Assembly (NCBI RefSeq): GCF_005221325.1
Contig: NZ_CP039888.1
Coordinates: forward strand, 992,001 to 1,056,000
DNA: 64,000 nt
Direction of reading: 5' to 3'
Origin: Agrobacterium tumefaciens
GTDB lineage: Bacteria > Pseudomonadota > Alphaproteobacteria > Rhizobiales > Rhizobiaceae
A program made the position numbers and the translations under genes. The notes below the pieces were generated by a model. The model was not told the DNA's origin. It did no database searches and saw only the letters and a list, made by a program, of their open reading frames with translations. Shown piece after piece: positions 1-9,139 of this stretch; the first letter of the stretch is position 1; the number at the start of each line of letters is the position of its first letter.

Positions 1-138
1 GAAATCACCTATTGCTACGAGCTTGGTAAATTCCAGGCGGAGCTGATCGCCGATCATCTCCTGAACAGCGTCACGGAAGACAAGGGCGCGGCCGGCGGGC
101 AAATTCCTACAGCCGTCAATCTGGAACGCGAAATCTGA
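1..138 (+). CDS. 3' end of an unidentified protein
   Basis: This is an open frame from the window edge to a TGA stop at 136-138. It gives the last 45 residues of a protein whose start lies outside the window. The visible part contains YELGKFQAELIADHLL, which looks helical and soluble, and ends in NLEREI. I do not recognise the family from this piece. It is followed by 51 nt and then a separate ribosome binding site for the next gene, so the two could be co-transcribed. Confidence 0.55.
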   Translation, partial: EITYCYELGKFQAELIADHLLNSVTEDKGAAGGQIPTAVNLEREI

Positions 139-189
139 GGCTGGTTGCCGGACGCTGGTGAGCTGGCCTCCTTGAGGGAGGAGAATACC

Positions 190-833
190 ATGCCGAAGGT
201 CGTCGTTCGCAATTTCGCCATTTCGCTTGACGGATATGGCGCAGGACCGGACCAGAGCCTGCAGAACCCCCTCGGCGTAAAGGGCGAAGAGCTGCACCAA
301 TGGGCCTTCAAGACCGCACCTTCCACCGCATGTTCGGCAAGGAGGGTGGCTCGACCGGTACGGACGAAAACTTTTCCGAAAAAAGCTTCGAAAATATCGG
401 TGCCTGGGTTTTAGGGCGTAACATGTTCGGCCCTGTGCGCGGTGCATGGCCGGATGAAGGCTGGAAGGGCTGGTGGGGCGAGGAGCCGCCCTATCACGTC
501 CCGGTCTTCGTCCTCACACACCATGCGCGCCATTCCTTCACCATGAAGGGTGGCACCGAATTCCATTTCGTCACCGACGGCATCGAGGCAGCGCTCGATC
601 GGGCGCTCTCGGCGGCGAATGGCAAGGATGTCCGCATCGGCGGCGGCGTCTCCACCATCCGGCAATATATGGCGGCGGGCATGATCGACGAGCTGCATCT
701 GGCCCTTGCACCGGTGTTTCTCGGCAAGGGGGAGCAGCTTTTCCAAGGGCTGGATTTGCCCGCACTCGGTTATCGCTGCATGGGAACGGTGGCGGGTGAG
801 GGCGCCACGCATCTGATTATCGAGAAGGCGTGA
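190..833 (+). pseudogene. RibD C-terminal / dihydrofolate reductase-like protein, frameshifted
   Basis: The gene starts at ATG 190 behind a strong AGGGAGGAG site. The first 41 codons read MPKVVVRNFAISLDGYGAGP and on to LHQWAFKT, typical of the small bacterial RibD_C/DHFR-like family (about 210 aa). At about 314-316 the frame breaks. The family-like continuation RTFHRMFGKEGG is only found in the +3 frame, which then runs intact through GRNMFGPVRGAWPDEGW, the nucleotide-binding-type RIGGGVSTIRQYM and DELHLALAPVFLG to the TGA at 831-833. A single missing C in AAGACC(C)GCACC explains the break. Both halves keep normal codon use, so this is either a recent inactivating mutation or a sequence error. 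No reading through the site in one frame is possible without a shift. The function of the intact family is reductase-like but mostly uncharacterised. Confidence 0.8.
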
Positions 834-905
834 GTGCCGTTTCCCCTTCCATCCGCATTCCTGTGACAAGCATAGGAATGCGGATGGAGTGGACCAGCCA
901 CTCCC

Positions 906-2327
906 TCAATTCCGCAGAGAGATTTCCAGAAGCTCCGTATCGGCAAGCGGCTCCACCCATGCCTCATAGGTGCCGACGGGCGAGAAGCCCATCATCTGGT
1001 AAAGCTGCAATGCGCGCGGATGGTCGAGCGTATTGGTCGTCACCGTCACCCGCTGCGGATTGTCCTGCCAGGCGGCGTAAAGCGCCTGCAGAAGGAACCA
1101 TTTGCCGACGCCAGCCCCAATCGCCTCTTCGAGGAGGCCGAAATAGGAAAGCTCGGTCACTTCGTCGCTCGCCTTGTGCAATTCGAAGAAACCGGCCGGC
1201 GCGCCGTTCATATAGAGAACCGTGACGCTGTTTTTCGGATCGCGCAGGACGGCAGACAGTTCCGCATCGCTCATGCGCATACGCTTCTGCCAATGCCAGC
1301 GTTTCCCCACCCGCCAGTAGAGGTAGCGGTAGAAGTGAAGCGGAATATTATTGACCCGCATCAGCGCCGTCTGAAGGTTGACCGGGATCGGCAGACTGAC
1401 CTTCGGCGGTGCGGTCATTTCCAGCTGCGTCACATGCGCCTTCAGCGGGCCATGGGAAATGACCGGCAGGGGATCGGCAGGGCCGGTGACGATAGGCGTG
1501 TCTTCTAGCCCGCCCCATTCCGACCAGGAACCGTCATAGAGCGAATTGTCCTGATGGCCGAGCGATTCCAGCGCAAGCGTAATGACGGCGGCGGTAACGC
1601 CCGAGCCGCAGCTCGTCACCACCGGCTTGGTAAGATCGATGCCGGCATCGCTGACCATCTTGCGAATGGCAGTCAGGTCCTTGAAGTGGCCGTTTTCTGA
1701 AAAGGCCGTCGCAGGCAGGCTGCGCGCGCCGGGCATATGGCCGGAACGCATGCCGGCACGCGGCTCGGCCTCGTCGCCGGTGAAGCGCCCCGCGCCACGG
1801 GCATCGGCAATCTGCTTGTCGCCGCTGTCGACGATGCCCCGCATGGTCGATAGTGAGGTCACACGCTTTTCGTTGAAGTCGGGTGTGAAGGTCGCAGGCT
1901 CAATCTCCGGCGTGCCCGTTTCAAGCGGCCGTCCTTCGCGCTTCCAGCTATCAAGGCCGCCATCCAGTACATAGGCTTTGCGCACGCCCATCACCCGCAA
2001 CATCCACCAGACGCGCGGTGCGGAAAAGAAGCCGGGGCCGTCATAGACCACGATTGTGTCGGTATCGCTGAGGCCAAGCTTGCCAGCCTGTTCGGCGAAG
2101 AATTCCGGCGAGGGCAGGGAATGCGGCAGGCCGGTGGTGTGATCGGCGATTTTATCCTGGTCGAAGAAAACAGCGCCCGGCAGATGCCCTGCCGCGAACT
2201 CTTCCGCACCGTTGCGCTTATGCGCCGGCAGATACCAGGACGCATCCACGACACGAAACCCTGATGTGCCGAGCTGCTTCTCCACCCAGTCCGCCGAAAC
2301 GACGAAACGGCTCTTATCCGTGCTCAC
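906..2327 (-). CDS. sseA: 3-mercaptopyruvate sulfurtransferase fused in frame to a GNAT acetyltransferase
   Basis: The first about 285 residues are a two-domain rhodanese. The C-terminal active loop CGSGVTA (Cys about residue 240) is the mercaptopyruvate sulfurtransferase type, which moves sulfur from 3-mercaptopyruvate to thiol acceptors. After DTPIVTGPA, where such enzymes normally end, the frame continues for about 190 residues that form a GNAT-like domain (FYRYLYWRVGKRW, ELSYFGLLEEAIGAGVGKWF, DHPRALQLYQMMGF). I chose GTG 2327 because GGGAGAG lies 5 nt upstream; an in-frame ATG at 2351 is also possible and would overlap alaX. The GNAT part could restart inside the frame at GTG 1433, which has GAAGG just upstream. 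The gene ends a cysK-alaX-sseA run, which fits a role in sulfur and cysteine metabolism. The substrate of the GNAT part is unknown. Confidence 0.85.
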   Translation of the reverse strand: MSTDKSRFVVSADWVEKQLGTSGFRVVDASWYLPAHKRNGAEEFAAGHLPGAVFFDQDKIADHTTGLPHSLPSPEFFAEQAGKLGLSDTDTIVVYDGPGFFSAPRVWWMLRVMGVRKAYVLDGGLDSWKREGRPLETGTPEIEPATFTPDFNEKRVTSLSTMRGIVDSGDKQIADARGAGRFTGDEAEPRAGMRSGHMPGARSLPATAFSENGHFKDLTAIRKMVSDAGIDLTKPVVTSCGSGVTAAVITLALESLGHQDNSLYDGSWSEWGGLEDTPIVTGPADPLPVISHGPLKAHVTQLEMTAPPKVSLPIPVNLQTALMRVNNIPLHFYRYLYWRVGKRWHWQKRMRMSDAELSAVLRDPKNSVTVLYMNGAPAGFFELHKASDEVTELSYFGLLEEAIGAGVGKWFLLQALYAAWQDNPQRVTVTTNTLDHPRALQLYQMMGFSPVGTYEAWVEPLADTELLEISLRN

Positions 2328-2343
2328 GATGTCTCTCCCGATC

Positions 2344-3081
2344 TCAGGCAACAGCTTCAGGCGCGCCGAAACGAATGCGGAACCGCCTGTTCTCCTTGCC
2401 CTTCTTTTCTATCTTGGCAATGTGAATATCGCCCACTTCCCGCGTTTGCGAAACATGGGTTCCGCCGCAGGGCTGGCTGTCGATGCTGGAATTTTCGCCG
2501 ATGCAGACGAGGCTGACCCGGCCAAGGCCGACCGGCGGGCGCACATTCTTGGATTTGACGATGCCCGGATTGGCCTGTAGCTCCTCGTCGGTGATCCATT
2601 GCAGGAAGACCGGATGGTTGGCTTTCACCAGCTCCATCAGCTTTGCCGTGACTTCATCCTTGTCGATGGTTTCCGACATGTCGAAATCGACACGCGACTC
2701 ATCCTCGCCGACCGCCGCACCTGTGATCGGCCACTGGCAGACGACGGAGAGCAGATGGCAGGCCGTGTGCATGCGCATGAGTTTGTATCGGCGCTGCCAG
2801 TCTACGTGCAGGGTCAGTTTTTCACCGACCTCGGGGGAAGGCTGACCTTCCAGCGGCACATGGACGATCACGCTCTTGTCGGCACCGTTTCTGGTGATGC
2901 CAAGTTCGATGCGAGAGCCATCGGCCCGCTCGAGAAAGCCGCTATCGCCCGGCTGGCCGCCTGACGTGGCGTAAAAGCAGGTCTGGTCCAGTTCTATGCC
3001 GCCATCCTCATGCACCGCCGTGACGATCGCTTCTGCGGTGGAAAGATAAAAATCGTCACGGAACAGGGCATTCACAGGCAT
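2344..3081 (-). CDS. Alanyl-tRNA editing protein AlaX
   Basis: This 245-aa protein is a free-standing trans-editing domain related to the editing half of alanyl-tRNA synthetase. It is expected to hydrolyse Ser- or Gly-tRNA(Ala). The four zinc ligands are visible: HTACH (His105 and His109) and CGGTH (Cys205 and His209). The N-terminal beta-barrel segment with FYATSGGQPGDSG is also typical. The length fits the medium/long AlaX class. It starts 12 nt after cysK, and its stop touches the sseA start region, so the three are probably one transcript. The link to cysteine metabolism is by position only. Confidence 0.9.
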   Translation of the reverse strand: MPVNALFRDDFYLSTAEAIVTAVHEDGGIELDQTCFYATSGGQPGDSGFLERADGSRIELGITRNGADKSVIVHVPLEGQPSPEVGEKLTLHVDWQRRYKLMRMHTACHLLSVVCQWPITGAAVGEDESRVDFDMSETIDKDEVTAKLMELVKANHPVFLQWITDEELQANPGIVKSKNVRPPVGLGRVSLVCIGENSSIDSQPCGGTHVSQTREVGDIHIAKIEKKGKENRRFRIRFGAPEAVA

Positions 3082-3093
3082 TTCGGCATGTCC

Positions 3094-4131
3094 TCAAACG
3101 GTTTCGTAGGGAACCGGAATCTCGCTCTTGGTCGCCAGCCACTGCGGCACGGGAAGTCCCTTGGAGCGCAGGAAATCCGGATTGAAGAGCTTCGACTGAT
3201 AACGATTACCGTAGTCGCACAGTATCGTCACGATTGTATGCCCCGGACCAAGCTCGCGGGCAAGGCGGATCGCGCCGGCAATATTGATACCGGAGGAGCC
3301 ACCGAGGCAAAGCCCTTCCTTCGTCACCAGATCGAACAGCACCGGCAGCGCTTCCGCATCGGAGACGCGATAGGAAAAGTCCGGCGTGAAACCTTCGAGA
3401 TTGGCGGTGATACGGCCCTGGCCGATACCTTCCGTGATGGAAGAGCCTTCGGATTTCAGGACGCCATGCTTGTAGAATTCATAAAGGGCGGCACCCTCAG
3501 GGTCGGCAAGGCCGATCTTGATATCAGGGTTGAAGTCGCGCAGACCGTCGGCCACGCCCGCCAGCGTTCCGCCTGATCCGACCGAGCAAATGAAACCGTC
3601 AACCTTGCCGTCCGTCTGGTCCCAGATTTCGGGCGCCGTCGTTTCGATATGAGCCTGGCGGTTGGCAATATTGTCGAACTGGTTGGCCCAGATCGCGCCA
3701 TTCTCATCGGTGGCGGCAAGCTGTTTTGCCAACCGGCCGGAGACCTTCACGTAGTTGTTCGGATTGGAATAAGGAGCGGCCGGAACCTCGACCAGCTTGG
3801 CGCCGAGAAGCTTCAGCGCATCCTTCTTTTCCTGGCTCTGCGTCTCGGGAATGACGATCACCGTCTTGTAGCCGAGCGCATTGGCCACCAGCGACAGGCC
3901 GATGCCGGTATTGCCGGCCGTGCCTTCCACGATGGTGCCGCCGGGGCGCAATTGCCCGCGCCGTTCGGCGTCGCGGATGATGTAGAGGGCGGCGCGATCC
4001 TTCACCGACTGGCCGGGATTGAGGAACTCCGCCTTGCCGAGGATTTCGCACCCCGTCGCTTCAGAGGCAGCCTTCAGACGGATGAGCGGCGTGTTGCCGA
4101 TAGCACTGAGCGCAGAGGAATGAATGGTCAT
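3094..4131 (-). CDS. cysK: Cysteine synthase A (O-acetylserine sulfhydrylase)
   Basis: This is a PLP enzyme of the fold-type II beta family, 345 aa. It converts O-acetylserine and sulfide to cysteine. The PLP lysine is in GQSVKDRAA (Lys44), the substrate-binding loop is EGTAGNTGIG, and the phosphate-binding loop is GSGGT. The C-terminal part with LCDYGNRYQSKLFNPDFL is longer than in E. coli CysK (323 aa) but is usual in rhizobia. It is the first gene of the cysK-alaX-sseA run. The 122 nt upstream hold the promoter region, in which I could not recognise an operator. Confidence 0.9.
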   Translation of the reverse strand: MTIHSSALSAIGNTPLIRLKAASEATGCEILGKAEFLNPGQSVKDRAALYIIRDAERRGQLRPGGTIVEGTAGNTGIGLSLVANALGYKTVIVIPETQSQEKKDALKLLGAKLVEVPAAPYSNPNNYVKVSGRLAKQLAATDENGAIWANQFDNIANRQAHIETTAPEIWDQTDGKVDGFICSVGSGGTLAGVADGLRDFNPDIKIGLADPEGAALYEFYKHGVLKSEGSSITEGIGQGRITANLEGFTPDFSYRVSDAEALPVLFDLVTKEGLCLGGSSGINIAGAIRLARELGPGHTIVTILCDYGNRYQSKLFNPDFLRSKGLPVPQWLATKSEIPVPYETV

Positions 4132-4253
4132 GATCGAGCCTTCTTGTCTGAGCGGAAATTAGGTGCCGTTATGTCCCGTTACAACCGCTTCAAGGCAAGA
4201 AATTATCTTCCCGGCTTTGGCTTAGCCACGCAAAATTTTGCCGATACCCAATT

Positions 4254-5693
4254 TTATGCGTTCTTCTTGACGTCGGCATAGGCCGCAAGCGCTCTTTCCC
4301 GCGCTTTTCCATGGTCAACGATCGGTAGCGGATAGGTCTTGCCAAGTTCGATGCCCGCCCTTTTCAGCACCTCCTTCGGCGCTTCGAACGGCTTGTGGAT
4401 GTATTTCCGCTCGAGCTCTTCAAGCTCTGGCACGAACCGGCGCACATAATCGCCGTCGCCGTCGAATTTCTCTCCCTGCAATATGGGGTTAAAGATGCGG
4501 AAGAATGGCGAGGCATCCGCTCCCGAGCCAGCGACCCATTGCCAGTTGGCGGCGTTGGAGGCCGGGTCCGCATCCACAAGCGTATCGCGGAACCATTTCT
4601 CGCCCTTCCGCCAGTCGATCAGCAGATGTTTGATGAGGAAGGAGGCGACGATCATGCGCACCCGGTTGTGCATGATGCCGTGCTGCCACAATTGCCGCAT
4701 GCCGGCGTCCACTATTGGATATCCCGTCATGCCTCGTGTCCAGGCCTTGAAGGATTTCTCGTCGTCCCGCCACTTAAAGGCGTCGAAACTGTCGTTCCAG
4801 TTCTTCTCGTCCAGCTCGGGGAAATGAAACAGAAGGTGGTAGCAGAATTCCCTCCAGGCGATCTCCTTGCGGAAACGGCTGATATCATTGGAGGCGATAT
4901 GATGGGAAAGCCCTTTCGTCGCGTGCCAGACGGCAGCGGGCGATATCTCACCAGCAGCAAGATGCGGCGAAAGCAGCGAGGTCGCTGGTTTTGCCGGAAA
5001 ATCCCGACCTTCTTCATAACCTTTCAGGGCGCCATCGATGAAATCATCAAGTTTTTCGCGCGCGCCGTTTTCGCCGGGCGTCCATATGTCACTGAAATCC
5101 TTCGCCCAGTCCGGCTTGGTGGGCAGCAATTTCCAGTCGGAGAGTTTTTCGGACTTCGGCCAGACCTCCGGCACCTCCAGGTTCTTGGGCGCATTCACCG
5201 GCGCATGTGGCTCCTCGCCACCCTCCAGCGCCCGCCAGAAGGGCGTATAGACGCGGTAAGGCCCGCCCGATTTCGTTTGCAGCCGCGATGGCTCATGCAG
5301 CAGCTGGCCAGAGAAGCTTCGCACCGTCAGGCCATCGTCGCGCAGCTTCTGTTTGAGTGCCGTGTCGGTGGCCATGCCGGCCGGATCATGACGGCGGTTC
5401 CAGAAAACCGCCTTTGCACCGGTTTCGGATATCAGGTGCCGCAACGTCTGCTCGGCATCACCGCTTAGAAGGACAAGATGGCTTCCGGCTTTTTCAAGCG
5501 CGGCGGAGAGGGCGAAAAGTGAATGGTGAAGCCACCATTCCTGCGCGCCGCCGAGCGGGCCGGAGGATTTTTCCCTGATATAGACGGGGATGACAGGCCC
5601 GCCATGCTCTACGGCGGCAAGCAAAGCGAGATTGTCCGAGAGGCGCAGGTCCTTGCGGAACCAGACGATGGCAGGGGAGGCTGTTGTCGGCAT
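4254..5693 (-). CDS. phrA: Class III CPD photolyase
   Basis: This 479-aa flavoprotein repairs cyclobutane pyrimidine dimers with blue light. The N-terminal alpha/beta domain begins VWFRKDLRLSDN. The FAD-binding domain has the hallmark stretches WREFCYHLLFHFPEL, TGYPIVDAGMRQLW, NRVRMIVASFL and DADPASNAANWQWVAGSG. The sequence is very close to the crystallised A. fabrum PhrA as I recall it, which places it in class III; class III enzymes carry an antenna cofactor besides FAD. The gene stands alone. Its upstream region carries an EcfG-type general-stress promoter and, overlapping it, a LexA-type box, so two DNA-damage or stress inputs are possible. Confidence 0.93.
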   Translation of the reverse strand: MPTTASPAIVWFRKDLRLSDNLALLAAVEHGGPVIPVYIREKSSGPLGGAQEWWLHHSLFALSAALEKAGSHLVLLSGDAEQTLRHLISETGAKAVFWNRRHDPAGMATDTALKQKLRDDGLTVRSFSGQLLHEPSRLQTKSGGPYRVYTPFWRALEGGEEPHAPVNAPKNLEVPEVWPKSEKLSDWKLLPTKPDWAKDFSDIWTPGENGAREKLDDFIDGALKGYEEGRDFPAKPATSLLSPHLAAGEISPAAVWHATKGLSHHIASNDISRFRKEIAWREFCYHLLFHFPELDEKNWNDSFDAFKWRDDEKSFKAWTRGMTGYPIVDAGMRQLWQHGIMHNRVRMIVASFLIKHLLIDWRKGEKWFRDTLVDADPASNAANWQWVAGSGADASPFFRIFNPILQGEKFDGDGDYVRRFVPELEELERKYIHKPFEAPKEVLKRAGIELGKTYPLPIVDHGKARERALAAYADVKKNA

Positions 5694-5718
5694 GTATGGA
5701 CCCGGTTCACTTCCGCTT

Positions 5719-5733
5719 GAACGAGTGTTGAAC
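5719..5733 (-). promoter_or_regulatory. Candidate LexA (SOS) box in the phrA promoter
   Basis: On the minus strand this reads GTTC-AACACTC-GTTC, the direct repeat GTTC-N7-GTTC known for alphaproteobacterial LexA. It overlaps the -10 half of the EcfG-type promoter of phrA and lies 26-40 nt upstream of the start codon. This is a good place for a repressor. The motif has only eight fixed bases, so chance is not excluded. Confidence 0.5.
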
Positions 5734-5744
5734 CGCTTTGTTCC
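5720..5744 (-). promoter_or_regulatory. EcfG (RpoE2)-type general stress promoter of phrA
   Basis: On the minus strand GGAAC (5744-5740) is followed after exactly 16 nt by CGTT (5723-5720). This matches the alphaproteobacterial general-stress sigma factor consensus. The implied transcript start is about 20 nt upstream of the phrA ATG. Confidence 0.7.
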
Positions 5745-5822
5745 GCAAATCGGCTACAATGGGAAGATGGGGCACATGGTTTCTCGGGGGTTATTTTTTC
5801 GCTCTTGAAACCGCTGGTGAAG

Positions 5823-5847
5823 GGAACCAACTGGAGGAGCCGGCGTT
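5823..5847 (+). promoter_or_regulatory. EcfG-type promoter of the DUF982 gene
   Basis: GGAAC at 5823-5827 is followed after 16 nt by CGTT at 5844-5847. Transcription would begin near 5855. This leaves a very short leader for an ATG at 5867 but a normal one for ATG 5882, so the site also helps choose the start of the downstream gene. Confidence 0.7.
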
Positions 5848-5881
5848 TGTCGCGGGTTAATGAAGCATGGAAGTGCAATCA

Positions 5882-6163
5882 ATGTTGCTGAACGATGTTA
5901 AGTGGGAAAAGCCCGTTACCATTTCCCTTGAAAACGGTGCCCCCCGGATTTTCAACGGCGTTTACGAAGCCTTCGATTTTCTCCAGCACGAATGGCCTGA
6001 GCGCGGAGATAAAGTGCATGAACAGGCATTGCGCCTGTGCCGTGCCTCGCTGATGGGCGACGTGGCGGGTGAAATCGCCCGCACCGCCTTCGTCGCGGCC
6101 AGCCGGCAGGCGCATTGCCTGATGGAGGACAAGGCGGAGGCACCGAATACGATCGCATCCTGA
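5882..6163 (+). CDS. DUF982 domain protein
   Basis: This small soluble protein of 93 aa has the DUF982 pattern: IFNGVYEAFDFL, then WPERGDKVHEQALRLC and a final alpha-helical part. DUF982 proteins are abundant in Rhizobiaceae and have no known activity. I prefer ATG 5882 (GGAAG 8 nt upstream, and a promoter whose start point is near 5855) over the in-frame ATG 5867. It is divergent from phrA, and both have EcfG-type promoters, so a role in the general stress response is the best guess. A strong terminator follows. Confidence 0.8.
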   Translation: MLLNDVKWEKPVTISLENGAPRIFNGVYEAFDFLQHEWPERGDKVHEQALRLCRASLMGDVAGEIARTAFVAASRQAHCLMEDKAEAPNTIAS

Positions 6164-6190
6164 GCGTATTTCACGACCGATGCATTTTAA

Positions 6191-6224
6191 GGCCACCCAG
6201 CAAAATCGGGTGGCCTTGTTTTTT
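6191..6224 (+). terminator. Rho-independent terminator after the DUF982 gene
   Basis: GGCCACCC and GGGTGGCC form a perfect 8-bp stem with a 9-nt loop, followed by TTGTTTTTT. Confidence 0.85.
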
Positions 6225-6314
6225 GGAGATAGGGTTTTTTGGAGATCAGGAAACGGGTTGTTTCGGACGCAGGATATGGCATCGTGTGCGCCGTAAAGCG
6301 GATGAACGAATACA

Positions 6315-6872
6315 ATGACGAACCATTACGGCTATATTGTTTTTCCCACAGCGCTCGGCCATTGCGGCCTCGCATGGGCAGGGCGCGGCATAGCCCGTCT
6401 GCAATTGCCCGGCACCGACGCGGGCGAAACCGAAAAGCTTCTCCTCAGACGTCTGCCGTCCTCCACGATTGCGGTGCCGGAAACACGCACGCGTGAGGTG
6501 ATCGCGATGATCACCCGTTATTTCAGCGGCGAGGCGATCGATTTCACCACCGTGGAACTCGATCTGGTCGGGCAGGAGCACTTCTTCCTCGATGTCTACG
6601 CAGTGGCACGGCAGATCGGCTGGGGCCGCACGACGACCTATGGCGGCATCGTGAAAGATCTCGGACTTGGCATGGAGAAAGCCCGCGATGTGGGGCAGGC
6701 CATGGCGAAAAATCCGGTGCCGCTTATCATTCCCTGTCACCGCGTTCTGGCCGCCGGCGGCAGGCTGGGTGGCTTTTCCGCACCAGGCGGAACCACTACC
6801 AAATTGCGCATGCTGGATCTCGAAAATGCCGGCCGCAACCGTGCCGATGAGGCGCAGGGTAGCCTGTTTTGA
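6315..6872 (+). CDS. ogt: Methylated-DNA-[protein]-cysteine S-methyltransferase
   Basis: This is a suicide repair enzyme of 185 aa that takes the methyl group from O6-methylguanine onto its own cysteine. The active-site motif IPCHRVL is present (Cys141), with the DNA-recognition helix segment GWGRTTTYGGIVKDLG before it and GGFSAPGG after it. The length fits Ogt/AGT proteins without an Ada domain. It sits near phrA but on the opposite strand with its own upstream region, so the two repair genes are neighbours without being an operon. I saw no LexA or EcfG motif in front of it. Confidence 0.92.
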   Translation: MTNHYGYIVFPTALGHCGLAWAGRGIARLQLPGTDAGETEKLLLRRLPSSTIAVPETRTREVIAMITRYFSGEAIDFTTVELDLVGQEHFFLDVYAVARQIGWGRTTTYGGIVKDLGLGMEKARDVGQAMAKNPVPLIIPCHRVLAAGGRLGGFSAPGGTTTKLRMLDLENAGRNRADEAQGSLF

Positions 6873-6985
6873 AGCAATGACAGATCATCGCGCATGAATA
6901 GCCGTCTGATTTTTGCCCATTTCTCGTCAAATTGTCGCTAAATTGTCACAATACACGGGCGCCCTCTAACATAAGGGCGAGACGT

Positions 6986-7429
6986 TTGAGAGTATCCGCG
7001 TTAATTCTATCCGTTGCCTTGTCTTTTACAGTCGTTGCATCGGCGTCGGCCGGCATGCTGAACCAGGCAGAAAAATACACCGGACTGCACGAGTCAAAGA
7101 ACAATAAGAGCCTCAAGAACATTCTTGGCGCAAATCCGCGCAGCACCCCGTGGTGTGGCCTTTTCCTGCATGCGGTCGCCAGCAAGGCCGGCCGGCAATC
7201 TCCCAAATCCTTTGGATTTGCGAAGTCCTGGACATCTTTCGGTTACGCCGTTCCGGTCAACCAAGCCAAACCCGGCGACGTCGTCGTCATTCGAAACGGC
7301 CGCGGTTATCATGCAGGTATTCTAAAGAGCATGAGCGGCAAGACGGCGCAAATCCTCGGCGGCAATCAGTCCGGCCGGGTGCAGGTCTCCAATTTCAACC
7401 GCAAGGCAATCGTTTCTGTCCGCCGCTAA
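6986..7429 (+). CDS. Exported CHAP/NlpC-P60-like protein (TIGR02594 type)
   Basis: The mature part has STPWCGLFLHAV with a candidate catalytic Cys, then PGDVVVI and YHAGILKSM with a candidate His. This is the arrangement of the TIGR02594 cysteine-peptidase/amidase-like family, which is expected to cut peptidoglycan peptides or amides. I start it at TTG 6986, preceded by AAGGGCGAG, because this gives a clean signal peptide (RVSALILSVALSFTVVASAS, then AG). The longer frame from TTG 6932 has no ribosome site. The product has 147 aa and should act in the periplasm. A hairpin terminator follows. Confidence 0.75.
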   Translation: MRVSALILSVALSFTVVASASAGMLNQAEKYTGLHESKNNKSLKNILGANPRSTPWCGLFLHAVASKAGRQSPKSFGFAKSWTSFGYAVPVNQAKPGDVVVIRNGRGYHAGILKSMSGKTAQILGGNQSGRVQVSNFNRKAIVSVRR

Positions 7430-7456
7430 CGACGGGGCAGCAGTATATTTCTGATA

Positions 7457-7484
7457 AAGGCGGGCTCTGACCCGCCTTATTCAT
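7457..7484 (+). terminator. Bidirectional terminator
   Basis: AAGGCGGG and CCCGCCTT form an 8-bp stem with a 6-nt loop, followed by TATTCATTT. It lies between the convergent genes ending at 7429 (+) and 7495 (-) and may serve both. Confidence 0.7.
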
Positions 7485-7494
7485 TTCAAGAGGC

Positions 7495-8294
<800 letters not shown>

Positions 8295-8419
8295 TCCTAC
8301 GCTTGCGACGAAGTCGCTGAGGAGGGCGAACCAGCGCCATCAACCGGGCTGATCGTTTCCTGCCGACATTGGCCGGACCGCTGGCCGGTCGCATGGACCG
8401 GCCAAAGTAGTGTTAGCCG

Positions 8420-8686
8420 TTAGCGGACAATCACGCCGTACATCTGGCCGTCACCGCGGTCGCGTGGGCGGTAGCGGTAATCACCGCGCCAATCCCGACG
8501 ATCGCGCCATTCTCTTTGGTGTCGCCAGTTTCGGCGGTCGTAGTCGCGATAGTATCTGTCTCGATCATAAGAACGATAATAGACGCCAGACGAGTAATAC
8601 CCGCCCGTCCGATATCCACTGTCGTCAACGCATCCGCTGAGGATGCCAACTGATACGAGGCAGATTGCTGCGGTTAGAAGCTTCAT
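8420..8686 (-). CDS. Small Tyr/Arg-rich lipoprotein
   Basis: This 88-aa precursor has the lipobox LSGC (Cys19) after a hydrophobic signal (KLLTAAICLVSVGI). The mature part is dominated by Tyr, Arg, Asp and Trp (YYRSYDRDRYYRDYDRR, EWRDRRDWRGDYRYRP). No fold is recognisable. It should be anchored in the membrane facing the periplasm. Start at ATG 8686 with GGGAG eight nt upstream; the frame is open five codons further. An exact EcfG-type promoter lies just upstream, which fits an envelope stress role. Confidence 0.78.
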   Translation of the reverse strand: MKLLTAAICLVSVGILSGCVDDSGYRTGGYYSSGVYYRSYDRDRYYRDYDRRNWRHQREWRDRRDWRGDYRYRPRDRGDGQMYGVIVR

Positions 8687-8712
8687 GATCTCGTCTCCCA
8701 ATGAGCGACTTT

Positions 8713-8737
8713 AACGCGCCCTGATCTGCTCAGTTCC
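8713..8737 (-). promoter_or_regulatory. EcfG-type promoter of the lipoprotein gene
   Basis: On the minus strand GGAAC (8737-8733) is followed after 16 nt by CGTT (8716-8713). The start codon is 26 nt further on. Confidence 0.7.
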
Positions 8738-9139
8738 ATTGCTGAGAGTGGGACTGCCGTGCTGAACCTCCGCTGAATAAATTATTTCCGCTAACAGCGG
8801 AGCACCGCGCCATAACCGTAATGAGAACAACACGACTTGGGAAAGGCTGCGCGTTGCTATCGAGGTTATGTTTCGTCACGAGGCGGCTGGTTTAATGCCA
8901 AATCGGCCAGCGGCGACCCGACAAGTACGGCATCACGTCATAAGAGAGACCAGCCAGACACCGCTCAGTGAATTTTTTAGCACTTATTTTGAAACATCTT
9001 CTGACTTCGTCCGTTTTCCCGAGCGTAAACGGAATGCAGCCAAATCAATAATGGCACAGTCTCGCGAGTATGGACTATGTAAGCGAATTATTGAGATTGG
9101 GCAGTTAGCGGTATGTTACTTTTCTCATTTGCAGAAAAG
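8738..9139. other. Intergenic, no gene seen
   Basis: About 400 nt with no ORF that has both a ribosome site and sensible composition. The only structure noted is a 5-bp CCGCT/AGCGG hairpin near 8790. The frame that crosses into the tRNA-Asn gene is a known type of false ORF. Confidence 0.5.

Noticed and set aside
6932..6985. Upstream extension of the CHAP-like protein from TTG 6932
   Set aside because: No ribosome site there, and it would bury the signal peptide that starts cleanly at TTG 6986.
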